Positions 55,063 through 64,000 of a stretch of DNA of 64,000 nt are shown here, one piece after another. The notes under the pieces are model-generated. The model was not told the origin of the DNA. It worked only from the letters and a program-made list of their open reading frames with translations, and made no database searches. The stretch is from Aquarana catesbeiana. Lineage: Eukaryota; Chordata; Amphibia; Anura; Ranidae. The stretch lies in NCBI RefSeq assembly GCF_042186555.1, contig NC_133333.1, positions 217,358,022 through 217,422,021 on the forward strand, written 5' to 3'. The position numbers and the translations under genes are program-made. Each line of letters starts with the position of its first letter. The stretch's first letter is position 1.

Positions 55063-55164
55063 CTATTGCTTAAAATGTTTAAAAGAGTGTTTGATAGGTC
55101 TGAATAAGTTACTATTTATTTCCTTCTAGTTTTCCTTATAACCCTGTCATTCTTCTCTTGGCAG

Positions 55165-55349
55165 GTCTCCTATTCTATTACCATGTCCACAATCGGCCCC
55201 CTCTGGATCAGCACATCCATTCCCTGCTGCTCATAGCGATCTTTGGTGGCTCTATCTGTGTTATGATTGAAGTGTTTCTAAAGGAAAACGTTATCCTGGA
55301 ATTATTCCGCTCTAGTCTAACCATCCTCCAGGGAACGTGGTTCTGGCAG
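55165..55349 (+). CDS. tmem45b: TMEM45B coding exon 3 (residues 133-194)
   Basis: The acceptor CTTGGCAG ends at 55164 and the donor GTAGGT begins at 55350. The exon encodes the conserved FYYHVHNRPPLDQHIHS loop, a membrane span (about 150-170), and the LELFRSSLTILQGTWFWQ block. That block is one of the best conserved parts of the family. The frame is intact and ends in phase 0. The upstream intron contains the promoter-bearing palindrome and a solo LTR, but neither touches the exon. Confidence 0.94.
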
Positions 55350-55727
55350 GTAGGTGCCCACCCAAGAGGGCATCAGGCAACGAAAATAACATTAACATAA
55401 TTAAGTCAATTGATGAAAACTATGCTGAAAATCAATCCCAATTTTCATCACCGAACGAAAACGGGACGAAAATATGAGGGAGGGACGTTTACCCACCTGA
55501 ACTTCAGTTTTCTTTAGAGCTACACCTGTCTGTTAAAACCCCAGCCCCCTGACTCTATTGGCAAGCTGTATTGGCTGAGAGAAGCAGGCTCCCATCAATC
55601 CTTTCCCTTTCCTATGCAGTTTCACACATTACACTCATTCACATTATCTCTTTGACGCCCTCTGCTGGCCTTTTCTAAATCCACAATACAATTCCATCCC
55701 CAGCCTATAATGATAGCACATTAAAGT
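55350..55727. other. Start of TMEM45B intron 3, unclassified
   Basis: No repeat was recognised. An AAAACG-rich stretch lies near 55440-55475. Confidence 0.35.
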
Positions 55728-55731
55728 TTAA

Positions 55732-55924
55732 CCACCTCCCACCCACCGTATAGACATATGACGGGGGGGGGGGGGGTGCTCTCATATGATGTCGCCCCAG
55801 TCTCACAGCAGCGCGGCGATCACAGGCGCTCTGGGCGCGACCCAAAGAGCTGATGACGTGGCTCTTTACCCATGTGAACAGCTGTGTCCAATCACAGCTG
55901 ATCACATGTAAGCAAAGAAATGTC
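55732..55924. mobile_element. Truncated TTAA-type repeat end
   Basis: After TTAA (55728-55731) the sequence CCACCTCCC resembles the frog repeat termini at 20873. It has a G-run at 55763-55775 and runs into the satellite without a second terminus. Confidence 0.45.
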
Positions 55925-57225
55925 GGCTCGTATCCGATTCATTTCATACACTCTACAACTGATTCGTATCAGATTAATTTCATTCACTTTACTACCGATT
56001 TGTGTTGGATTAATTTCATGCATTTTACAAATGATTCGCATTGTATTAATTTCATTCACCTTACAACTGATTCGTAACTAATTCATTTCATACAGTTTAC
56101 AACCAATTCATATTGGAGTCATTTCATTTACAACCAATTCGTATCGGATTTATGTCATTTCACTTACAACCAATTAATATTAGAATAATTTCATACATTT
56201 TACAACCGATTTGTATCGGAATCATTTCACCTTACTACCGATATGTATCGGATTAATTTCATAAATTTTACAACCGATTCGTATCGGAGTCATTTCACCT
56301 ACAGCCAAATGATATCGGATTCATTTCATTTCGCTTACAACTGATTCGTATCGGTTTAATTTCATACACGATACAGCCCGATTCGAATATAGTTGCGTCG
56401 GTGGCACAGCGATTAATATCGGATCCATTTCATACTCTCCACAGTCCGATTAACTTCATACACTCTACAACCGATACGTATCGGATCCATTTTATACAAC
56501 CGATTCATATTGGATCTATTTCATGCACTTTACAACCGATTTGTATTGAAATCATTTCATACAGTTTACAGCCGATTTGTATCGGATTCATTTCATTTCA
56601 TTTGCAACCGATTTGTATCTGATTCATTTCATACACGTTACAAACGATTTGTATCGGATTCATTTCATAAACTTTACAGCCGATACGTATCGGATTCTTT
56701 TCATACACTTTACAGCCGAATCATATCGGATTCATTTCACTTGCAACCGATTCGTATCAGATTAATTTCATTCACTTTGCTACCGATTCGTATCGGATTC
56801 ATTTCATACATCTTTCAACTGATTTGTATCGGAATCATTTCACCTTACAATCGATTCGTATCGGATTAATTTCATGCATTTTACAAACGATTCGCATTGG
56901 ATTAATTTCATTCACCTTACATCTGATTCGTAACGGATTCATTTCATACAGTTTACAACCGATTCATATTGGAGTCATTTCATTTACAACCAATTCGTAT
57001 CGGATTTATGTCATTTCACTTACAACCAATTAGTATTAGATTAATTTCATACATTTTACAACCGTTTCGTATCGGAATTATTTCACCTTACCACCGATTC
57101 GTATCGGATTAATTATATAAATTTTACAACCTATTCGTATCTGAGTCATTTCACCTACAACCAAATCATATCGGATTTATTTCATTTCACTTACAACCAA
57201 TTCGTATTGGACTAATTTCCTACAC
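55925..57225. repeat. 36-bp satellite, about 36 units, each with a dyad CCGATNCGTATCGG
   Basis: Units of the form TTTACAACCGATTCGTATCG followed by GATTCATTTCATACAC recur every 36 bases (for example CGATTT at 56537, 56573, 56609). The best units contain the exact 14-bp palindrome CCGATACGTATCGG (56680-56693). Because 36 is a multiple of three, frames stay open through parts of the array and give meaningless repeated peptides. The array lies in TMEM45B intron 3, immediately left of the tyrosine-recombinase remnant. Confidence 0.88.
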
Positions 57226-57541
57226 TTTCAGGCACGGTCACAATCGTTCATGGTTATAGTTTAGTCCTACTTATTCAATATTCTGCTATCCCTTTCTTTT
57301 TTTGTCTGCCAATAAGGCCACCTTTCTTGCAATTGTTGCAAGCATTTCTCCAGTGGCACAAAATCGTCTCCAGTGGCATTCAATCGAGCCACTCACCGTT
57401 TTCTGTGTGTCGTTTCTCCTTTTAGGTCAGTCAAATTCAGGTTGTTCCATCCTGCACCAGGTTGGACGTTATTTCTTCAGGTAAAAAAAACAAAAAACAC
57501 ACAGGGATCACTTCTCCACCGGGGCCAGTGGCATAGGTTGC
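57226..57541. other. Sequence between satellite and MITE, possibly part of the recombinase element
   Basis: No family motif is seen. Its base texture and the split by the following MITE suggest continuity with 57850-59640. Confidence 0.35.
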
Positions 57542-57545
57542 TTAA

Positions 57546-57834
57546 AGCGGAGTTCCAGGCTTTTTTCATATATTAAAAGTCAGCAGCTACAAAAGGTTTA
57601 GCTGCTGACTTTTAATAAACAGACACTTACCTGTTCCACAGTCCAGCAATGCTGCCGCACGGAGCCTCATTCCTCTCCCCCTCCTCCTCGGCGTAGGCGG
57701 AAGCAGGAAGTGGGACAGGAAGTCCCACTCAAAACTAAGCACCCATTCCCCCCAAAAAAAGACATGCCAAATGTGGCATGTAAGGGCGCGAGGAGTGCTT
57801 AAAGCGTAAGTTCCACTTTTGGGTGGAACTCCAC
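57546..57834. mobile_element. TTAA-flanked MITE with hairpin, family copy 2
   Basis: AGCGGAGTTCC and the inverted GGAACTCCACT termini are flanked by TTAA (57542-57545) and TTTA (57835-57838). The internal palindrome AAAGTCAGCAGCT/AGCTGCTGACTTT is shared with 22747-23225. Confidence 0.72.
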
Positions 57835-57849
57835 TTTACCAGGTATATA

Positions 57850-59640
57850 ATAGGGAAAAAAAAAGGACTTTTAGGTCACCCTTACTACAGGTTCTCGGTC
57901 GACTGGGTTTTCGACCTCAACTAGGACTTCACTACTAGGGTGCCAGTCAGGTGTGTAGTACAGGGGTTCCTCTCTCACGTCATCCTGCAGCACCCTTTCA
58001 CTAAATGTTTACTTCACATACACGACTAGACTGCTCATTGGGGCGTTAGTTACTGTCACACGTTTGTTTTGCATGTCACTCTGTTTTCGTAGAGCGACCC
58101 TTCACCTATGCAGACAAGGTCAACAAAAGACTGAGCTTGTTGACAGTGCAAGCATTGGCAGACCGAGCACACGTCACGAACTACAAAACGCAACATTCCT
58201 ACTTAGGCCATACCAGACTTCAGCTTCTCGCCCCAGAACGCCCTGGGGCTCTGGTCCACAGGATGGTGCTCAGCACAGACAGGCACCCTAGCTATCGGTT
58301 ACCAGGCTTGTCACCTCCTGGCTCACTTCGGTTGCCATGCACTCTTTTGAGTTTTCTAAATTTCCACTCAACAGCATTCAATGCTTCAGAAGCTTCCCCA
58401 CTGCGCCTGTCGTTCCTTTTCCTGTCCTTCTCATTTTCCTTCTTATCTAAATTTTCTGTATCCAACTCTGCTCACTATCATACCGCTACGACTCTTCTTA
58501 AGCACATGCACCCCCTCTCCTTGTCTTTAGCTGGAGCCATGTCGCAGACTGGCAGTGAAGACTTCACCTTCGCCTCTGTTACTCTCCGCGAGTTCAGAGT
58601 GTGGCAGCGTGCCATCCCTCAAGGGATGGACCAACCCCAAGCTCACAGCGAAGCTGCGGCATTGGGGCGTTCCCTACCCCGCCACAGCCAGGAAAGCCAA
58701 GCTCTTCAGGCTGCTTTTCTCACCACCAGTGACAGCTCAGCCCAACACCCAGCAGGCATCCCTGCAGTCAAATCCAGTGGCACCAGCGGCACAACGTTTT
58801 GTACCCTCGGCAGCACACATCACGATTCTATCACAGAGCTTACTACAGTTCAGTCTCTATCGCGAGGCATCTGTCATAAGCTACTAATTGTTACTCAGGC
58901 CAATCCATTTGTAAGGTCGTATGTACTCCTAACTCAGCTGATATTCTGCTTTACATACTCCGCTCATTTCACACACCCCAATGCCCGGTTCGAATCTAGC
59001 CATGTTGGCGGCACAACGATCCGAATACAACACGATTCCATTTGTCATACAGCTTCCTTCAGGCCGGTCTCCATCATGAGGCACCTGATACAAGCTACCA
59101 GTCGTTACTCAGTCCGTCCATTCGTACGTACTTACAATCTTAGATGCATAAAGTGGAAGGCCCGGCATAGTCCATCACTTTCCTAGGTAACAATCTTGAC
59201 ACTCGCCCCATGTAGGCCAGCCTACCTCCTGACATTTGGCCTGAATCAGGTCGGTTATTCACGACTTTACCCTTTCACAAGGGTGTACTAAGAGACAGCT
59301 ACAATCCCTGCTAGGGATGCTTAATTTGCCATGAGGATTATCTCTTGGGGCAGTCCTTCATTTCATAACTCTTGGTTTTCCTCTCTCGGGTACAAGACCT
59401 GAATCAAGTTCTTTCTTGTCCTTACAGGACCCCAAAAAGCTATTCTTATTTGCATCTCCTTTCGGATCGGAGCAGCCTCGACCGCATCTCAGCACAGGGT
59501 TCCAGACCATGTTATAAGAATCGGGTGGGTGGAAATCCGCTTGCTTCGCTCGATACATTCCGAACCCTTCGGTAGAAATGTCACATGCCTTCTCCTAGCT
59601 TGCCCAATAAAAATCACAGGACCAATAAAGAGGTACTACC
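57850..59640 (+). pseudogene. Tyrosine-recombinase retroelement remnant (DIRS/Ngaro-like or Crypton-like)
   Basis: Near 58630-58735 one + frame reads WTNPKLTAKLRHWGVPYPATARKAKL when pieced by eye in short blocks: WTNPKL, LRHWGVPYPA, ARKAKLF. This resembles a SAP-type DNA-binding helix pair. Near 59453-59515 another frame shows SFRIGAAS and RVPDHVIR, and after a frameshift GGWKSACFARYIP appears (about 59526-59570). Together these match the C-terminal block of DIRS-type tyrosine recombinases. The catalytic His is altered and about 50 residues before it are missing, so it is dead. The long + frame at 58137-59186 has no recognised feature. Confidence 0.55.
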
Positions 59641-59774
59641 CTATCCGAGTATTTTCGCCTCCTTTTTTTGGCATACCGACCAGCAGACCAGGGCACACCT
59701 CAGGTCTATGTTCTGTTGTAAGTCTTGTCGCGTGTTTATGTGGTTCACATCTGTCTCGTATGAAGGGCTTTGAC

Positions 59775-59778
<4 letters not shown>

Positions 59779-59836
<58 letters not shown>
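59779..59836. repeat. (TA)n microsatellite
   Basis: About 28 TA units followed by a short CA run. Confidence 0.95.
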
Positions 59837-59843
<7 letters not shown>

Positions 59844-60433
59844 TTTTTTTTCAGCGCAGCCAGGCATAACAATGCCTTTGCTGTTGGCGAGTCCACGAAG
59901 CCAGGCTCCATTTTTTCAAATAGCTGATTGGTGGGAGGCTGGAAGTCATAATAGCCTATAGGGTGCAGTGACAGAAAGAAATTTTTAACCCATGGCAGCC
60001 AATCAGATTGCTATGCTTTAAAAGATACCTGATATTTGGCTTTTTAATGTGTTACTGTATACCATTTTTATCCTCTTATTCAGGGACATCTATTATGAGA
60101 GAAATATGGGGTATCCTGATTCCTAGTACATTCTGGAAATGCTGCTTGCCAGTCTGTCTTTGCCTTCAGCACTTATAAAGTACCAAACTTTGAACAAGCA
60201 TGCTGCAAGTAAAATTACAGCTCATACTTTATATTTTTGAGGACAATAACTCAGAAGGCATTTAAGCTAAGGGTTCAACATGACAGCCAGGAAGGTGATA
60301 TTTTCAGAGGGAAGTCATCAGTGGTAGCCCTGTATTTATCTCACATTGATTTTCTTTATATAAGCTCGGTTGTCAACATCACCCAACGCCATCTAAATCT
60401 GAAGGCCTCAGTCATGTTTTTTTACTCTTGCAG
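59837..60433. other. End of TMEM45B intron 3
   Basis: No repeat was recognised apart from a T-run. The polypyrimidine tract and acceptor of exon 4 end it. Confidence 0.4.
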
Positions 60434-60579
60434 ATTGCGTTTGTGCTGTATCCGCCAGGAGGAAGTGCTGAGTGGGACCAGAAGGATCACGAAAATATTA
60501 TGTTCATTACCATGTGCTTCTGTTGGCATTATGCTGTGGCCTTGCTGATCATGAGCGCCAATTATTTCCTGGTCTACTG
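60434..60579 (+). CDS. tmem45b: TMEM45B coding exon 4 (residues 195-242)
   Basis: The acceptor CTCTTGCAG ends at 60433 and the donor GTAAGT begins at 60580. The exon encodes IAFVLYPPGG, an acidic loop, and the last membrane span with the FCWHYA block (about residues 224-229). It ends after two bases of a codon that would be Cys in the human protein. The final exon, carrying the cytosolic tail and stop, was not found in 60580-64000. Confidence 0.93.
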
Positions 60580-60910
60580 GTAAGTAACGGCAAAGAAAAT
60601 GGGATCCAAGTGGAATTAGGGCTTTGTGTGTGCCAACACTGTGGGCTCCCCTTACTGGCTGAGTTTCATTATGCAGGCAAACACAACACTAGGACAGACT
60701 GAAAGAGTAGAGATTGGTAATGGAGCAATTTGCCCCAAGGGTCAGCCTTATTTGTGTGGGGTCTAGCAATGGGATAGTCTCCTTCACACTAAGTCAATTT
60801 GAAAGAGATTGACGACTGCACAGATCACCCATGTAACAATTTAATTGATCGCACCGGCCTATATAAATCTGCATTTTGCACATTAACCTGCAGTTTAGAT
60901 GGCTAGAGAC
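60580..60910. other. Start of TMEM45B intron 4
   Basis: Ordinary intron sequence. CTAGAGAC at its end (60903-60910) is the target duplication of the next element. Confidence 0.4.
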
Positions 60911-62009
60911 CAGGGGCGGATCCAGAGCCTAGTCTCGGGAGGGGCACTGCCAGAAAATACGTTTTTTTTGCGGACAATTTATCGGGGAAATGGCTGTTGT
61001 TGGTGCTTTAATCATCCCGGCACCATGGTTGTTATGGTGTCAGGATGATTGAAGCGCATTAATTCTATTAATACATTGTAATATAAAATGAAATCATTCA
61101 ACTCACCATAATGCAGAATCCGTGGGAACCCCGAGCGTGTCACTTGCCACCATCGCCTGCCACATTTTATGGATTGTCACTTGCCTGCCACCAGATGCAG
61201 ATTGACACCTGCCACATGTTGCGGATTGTCACTTGCTACATCAGCTGCCACTAGAGGCGGATTGTGACTTGCCACACATTGTGGATTGTGACTTGCCACG
61301 TCACCTGCCACTGGATGCAGATTGTCACTTGCCACGTCATATGCCACACATTGCGGATTGTCACTTGCCACGTCAATTGCCACTAGATGCGGATTGTCAC
61401 TTGCCACGTCATCTGCCACACATTGCGGATTGTCACTTGCCACGTCATCTGCCACTAGATGCAGATTGTCACTTGCCACGTCATCTGCCACTAGATGCAG
61501 ATTGTCACTTGCCACGTCATCTGCCACTAGATGTGGATTGTCATGTGCCAGGTAAGATGGTGTTTTGCTTGTCTCTTGTTTTCTTGTCCCAGAGACAGGC
61601 AGCAGAGAGATAATGTAATTTCCCTGCTGCCCACGCTACCTGCACAGTGAGGGCGGAAGTTAATGCAGAGATGTGGGGGCGGTGAGAGATGATGTCATCT
61701 CTCTGCTCCCCTGCCAGTTGGCTCGCTGATTGGCCAGCCACCCCCACACACACACACCTAGCCTGTCTCACCCGCCCATCCACACATGGAGCCACCCGCA
61801 GCCCGGCCAATCTGCTCTCTCTCCCGCCTGCTTGCCCACCCTTACACGGAGCTGCCCGGCACTCCCGCAGAGCCGCCCGCTATCTTATCTGCCCGCGGTG
61901 GAGCCGCCCGCTCTCGGAGCCGCCCGCGGAGCTCACCCGCCCGGCCTGGCTGTAACAGATTTCTCGGGGGTGGCAATTGCCCCGTTGCCCCCCCCTGGAT
62001 CCACCCCTG
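60911..62009. mobile_element. hAT-like non-autonomous element with perfect 8-bp TSD
   Basis: CTAGAGAC flanks both sides (60903-60910, 62010-62017). The termini CAGGGGCGGATCCAG and CTGGATCCACCCCTG are inverted with one mismatch. A 36-bp minisatellite fills the middle (61141-61552) and a GC-rich stretch follows. The intact duplication and termini suggest a fairly young insertion. Confidence 0.88.
61141..61552. repeat. 36-bp minisatellite, about 11 units
   Basis: Units read ATTGTCACTTGCCACGTCAT plus CTGCCACTAGATGCAG with alternating variants (TAGATGC or ACATTGC). The unit length keeps several frames open on both strands, giving 12-residue peptide repeats. Confidence 0.88.
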
Positions 62010-62017
62010 CTAGAGAC

Positions 62018-62410
62018 ATCTCTAGCCATAACTATCCTGCAGGAGCATAATGCTGCTTCTGCTGAATTCTTCCAATAGTACCTTTTTACTACAAAGACAT
62101 GACACATTCCTTCAAAGCAAATAGACCCTTTTGCACACTAGTACTGACTAGTATTCCAATGTTTCTCTTCTGCTTCAGTTTTTCTCCATCACATAGCTAA
62201 GGAACTCTCAAGAAGGTTGTAATGGTGCCCAATGCAAACCTGTGGCTTTGTCTAACTAAAAGGCAGCTTTATCCACACGCTGGCTTGTATACAATTTTGG
62301 GGCAATTTTTAGGCATTTTGCCAAGCAACCCCTGAAGAAACCTCAAGGCACCACAGGGTGCCTGGCCTGGGCACCCTGATTGAACAAGGCTGCTTTATGC
62401 AATGCAGGAA
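62018..62410. other. Intron 4 sequence, unclassified
   Basis: Nothing recognised. Confidence 0.35.
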
Positions 62411-63500
62411 GATCAGAACATTACAACACCCTGTCTCAGTACTCCCCTCAAGAGCCCTCAGCCCTGATGCAAGCAGTGGGCCGGCTCTTGGGAGGAGTTA
62501 TGCAAATATTAAAATGCCCCGATGGATGGTTGTCAGTCTGAAGGAGCTGGTGTTCCAAAGCCTCCTTTAAAGGAGAAGTCCAGCCTGAGCTTTTTAGGCT
62601 GGGCTTCTCCTAAGGGTCACAGCAGTGCAATTCATTTTTGCACTCCTGTGACCCATTTTCAGTGGAGAGCGGTTTGAAGTCTGCTCTCCGCTGACGTCAC
62701 CAAGTTCAGTCCAGGCAGCGCGTCATCCTGACTTAGGAAGTCTGGATCCGCCAGTTGCCTGGACTGATCACAGCTCAGCGCTCCAATGAGCATGGAGGAG
62801 CAGAGCAGGAGAGATGCTGATTGACAGCCAGCAGCTCTCCGCTCGGGGAGGTGAGAGAACCTGAGTCATGGCGGCGATCTGCAATTTTTATCGGGACTGC
62901 GACATTATGGCGGACACATCAGACACTTTTGACTCATTTTTGGGACCATTGGCATTTATACAGCGATCAGTGCTATAAAAATGCACTGATTACTGTAAAC
63001 ATTTTACTGGCAGGTAAGGGGTTAACACTAGGGGGCGATCAAGGGGTTAACTGTGTTCCCTGTGTGTGTTTCTAATGTTAGGGGGAGGGGACTGACCTAG
63101 AGGAAATGACAGATCCTGGTCCCTAGCTATTAGGAACACACGATCTGTCACTCCTCACCGAACAGAACAGGGATTTGTGTGTTTACACACACACGTCCCT
63201 GTTCTGCCTCTCATACCCACGATCGCTCGTGGCCGGCGGTCATCGCGACCGTCGGCCACGAGCATCGGCACCCCCGCACCCTGCAGTGCGCCTGCTATCC
63301 TGATCCTGCAAGCCTACGTATAGCTACGATGGCTCACGGGATCGTGCCGACCTGCCACAGTATAATGACGGCGGCTGGTTGGCAAGCAGTTAATAAGGGA
63401 ACTGAAATCCAATGAATAAAAAAGGCAGGTCAAGTTAGGGAGGAAGAGCTACTGCAGATTATACTGGACATCCTCCAGCCAGGAAATAAAGTGGGCTCTA
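62411..63500. repeat. Dispersed repeat, copy B, interrupted by a TTAA-flanked element
   Basis: 62411-62566 matches 45790-45905 and 63394-63500 matches 46010-46110. The element at 62571-63389 lies between the halves. Confidence 0.6.
62571..63389. mobile_element. TTAA-flanked element with a terminal hairpin
   Basis: TTAA is present at 62567-62570 and 63390-63393. The left end forms a hairpin, AGGAGAAGTCCAGCCT with near-complement AGGCTGGGCTTCTCCT (62571-62612). The right end is GC-rich (CGATCGCTCGTGGCCG region near 63220-63260, partly palindromic). The uninterrupted repeat at 45780-46110 serves as an approximate empty site. Confidence 0.68.
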
Positions 63501-64000
63501 TGGTGTCCTTTTATGAAAGTGCGGTAAAATACCGCTTTTCAGTTCTCAGGCATTCTCAGAGGAGATCGCTCTCCTCTGAGTGCCTGTTTATGAAAGTGTG
63601 TAGATCGCTTCTCATGTTGAGTTGAGGAGCGATCTACAAACGCCAGGAACTCCTGAGAATGGCTCCTCTCACTATAATCTCGTGTGATATAGCGGGATTA
63701 CAGTATGAGGAACCATAAAATACAAAAGTTTAACACAAATCAGCACACATTATTTCCCAACATATTAATAAAATAATAAAGATAAATTCCCCCTACACAA
63801 TATACATTAACCTAATTATAAAAAAAACATTGTTTTTATCAATATTTAAAGATCATACATGTCCCTATTTAAATGTGAATGGTGTATAGTAAATGAATGT
63901 AATGCACATATGTAATGCAGCTATACACCATTCATATAAATGCAAAATACATTTATAATCATTAAAAAAATAATTTTAATAAAGTATACAAGTATAAATA
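63501..64000. other. Right edge, AT-rich, with small inverted repeats
   Basis: GTAGATCGCTTCTCA and its near-complement lie at 63599-63640. GAATGGTGTATAG and its complement lie at 63878-63935. No TMEM45B exon or other gene was recognised. Confidence 0.4.

Larger units (their letters stand above)
45221..60579 (+). other. tmem45b: TMEM45B gene, four coding exons in the window (3' end beyond the edge)
   Basis: The gene spans at least 15.4 kb. Coding exons are 45229-45412, 50456-50668, 55165-55349 and 60434-60579; intron phases are 1, 1, 0 and 2. Together they give 242 codons plus two bases. Human TMEM45B has about 275 residues, so roughly 35 C-terminal residues remain in an exon right of 64000 or unseen. 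TMEM45 (DUF716) proteins are multi-pass membrane proteins of the endomembrane system. The MANFKGHALPG start and the PPLDQHIHS block favour TMEM45B over TMEM45A. Introns of 5.0, 4.5 and 5.1 kb are crowded with mobile elements. Confidence 0.93.

Noticed and set aside
55925..57225. CRISPR-like array
   Set aside because: Units are contiguous and similar throughout with no unique spacers, and the genome is a vertebrate's. It is a satellite.
58137..59186. 349-codon open frame on the + strand
   Set aside because: It has no recognisable domain, and the SAP-like motif lies in a different frame of the same stretch. Treated as chance openness within a decayed element.
59453..59640. An extra exon of a host gene
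   Set aside because: The motif matches a tyrosine-recombinase C-terminus with a frameshift and stops, and lacks splice sites in phase with TMEM45B.
61177..61613. Repeat-protein genes on both strands
   Set aside because: They are products of a 36-bp minisatellite whose unit length is a multiple of three.
60580..64000. Last coding exon of TMEM45B
   Set aside because: I looked for an acceptor followed by a Leu/Arg-rich tail and stop near an expected CLL..R start and found none; the exon probably lies beyond the window.

Overview
The window is vertebrate nuclear DNA, most likely from an anuran amphibian of the ranid type. Two things point there. First, four exons on the + strand (45229-60579) encode TMEM45B, with canonical GT/AG splice sites. 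Second, almost everything else is layered transposable elements typical of large frog genomes: Penelope, L1, Tc1, hAT, TTAA-type (piggyBac-like), Harbinger-type MITEs, a tyrosine-recombinase element, a class I endogenous retrovirus, solo LTRs, a tRNA-derived SINE and many foldback elements. The species call rests on recall of repeat families, not on a search.

Region by region. 1-13196 is a decayed + strand L1-type LINE, split by a 9.57 kb Penelope-like retroelement on the - strand (1126-10697). The Penelope element has a 346-codon ORF1, a 792-codon reverse transcriptase/GIY-YIG ORF2 and two almost identical 3.2 kb terminal direct repeats (pLTRs). Its ORFs overlap in different frames at a textbook -1 slippery heptamer. 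13197-18900 holds a small retroposed LINE tail, minisatellites and a long hAT-like non-autonomous element. 18900-28744 is nested: a Tc1 end cut by an antisense LINE, itself cut by two TTAA-flanked elements and flanked by a partial antisense class I endogenous retrovirus (3' LTR, env remnant, integrase, RNase H, RT, protease end). 28745-44430 holds foldback elements, an LTR, MITEs, a SINE and Tc1 copies that themselves carry MITE insertions.

45221-64000 is TMEM45B. The last coding exon (about 35 residues) lies beyond the right edge. Its introns carry a 1.7 kb near-perfect palindrome with two outward TATA/GC-box promoters and poly(A) signals, nested in a TGA-flanked MITE. They also carry a solo LTR nested in another MITE, a 36-bp satellite whose units contain a 14-bp dyad, a tyrosine-recombinase retroelement remnant, and two hAT-like elements with perfect 8-bp target duplications.

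The most notable items are the young two-ORF Penelope element with its candidate frameshift site, the promoter-bearing giant palindrome, and the dyad-rich satellite abutting the tyrosine-recombinase remnant. All boundaries were read by eye. Identity statements come from manual alignment of repeat copies within this window.
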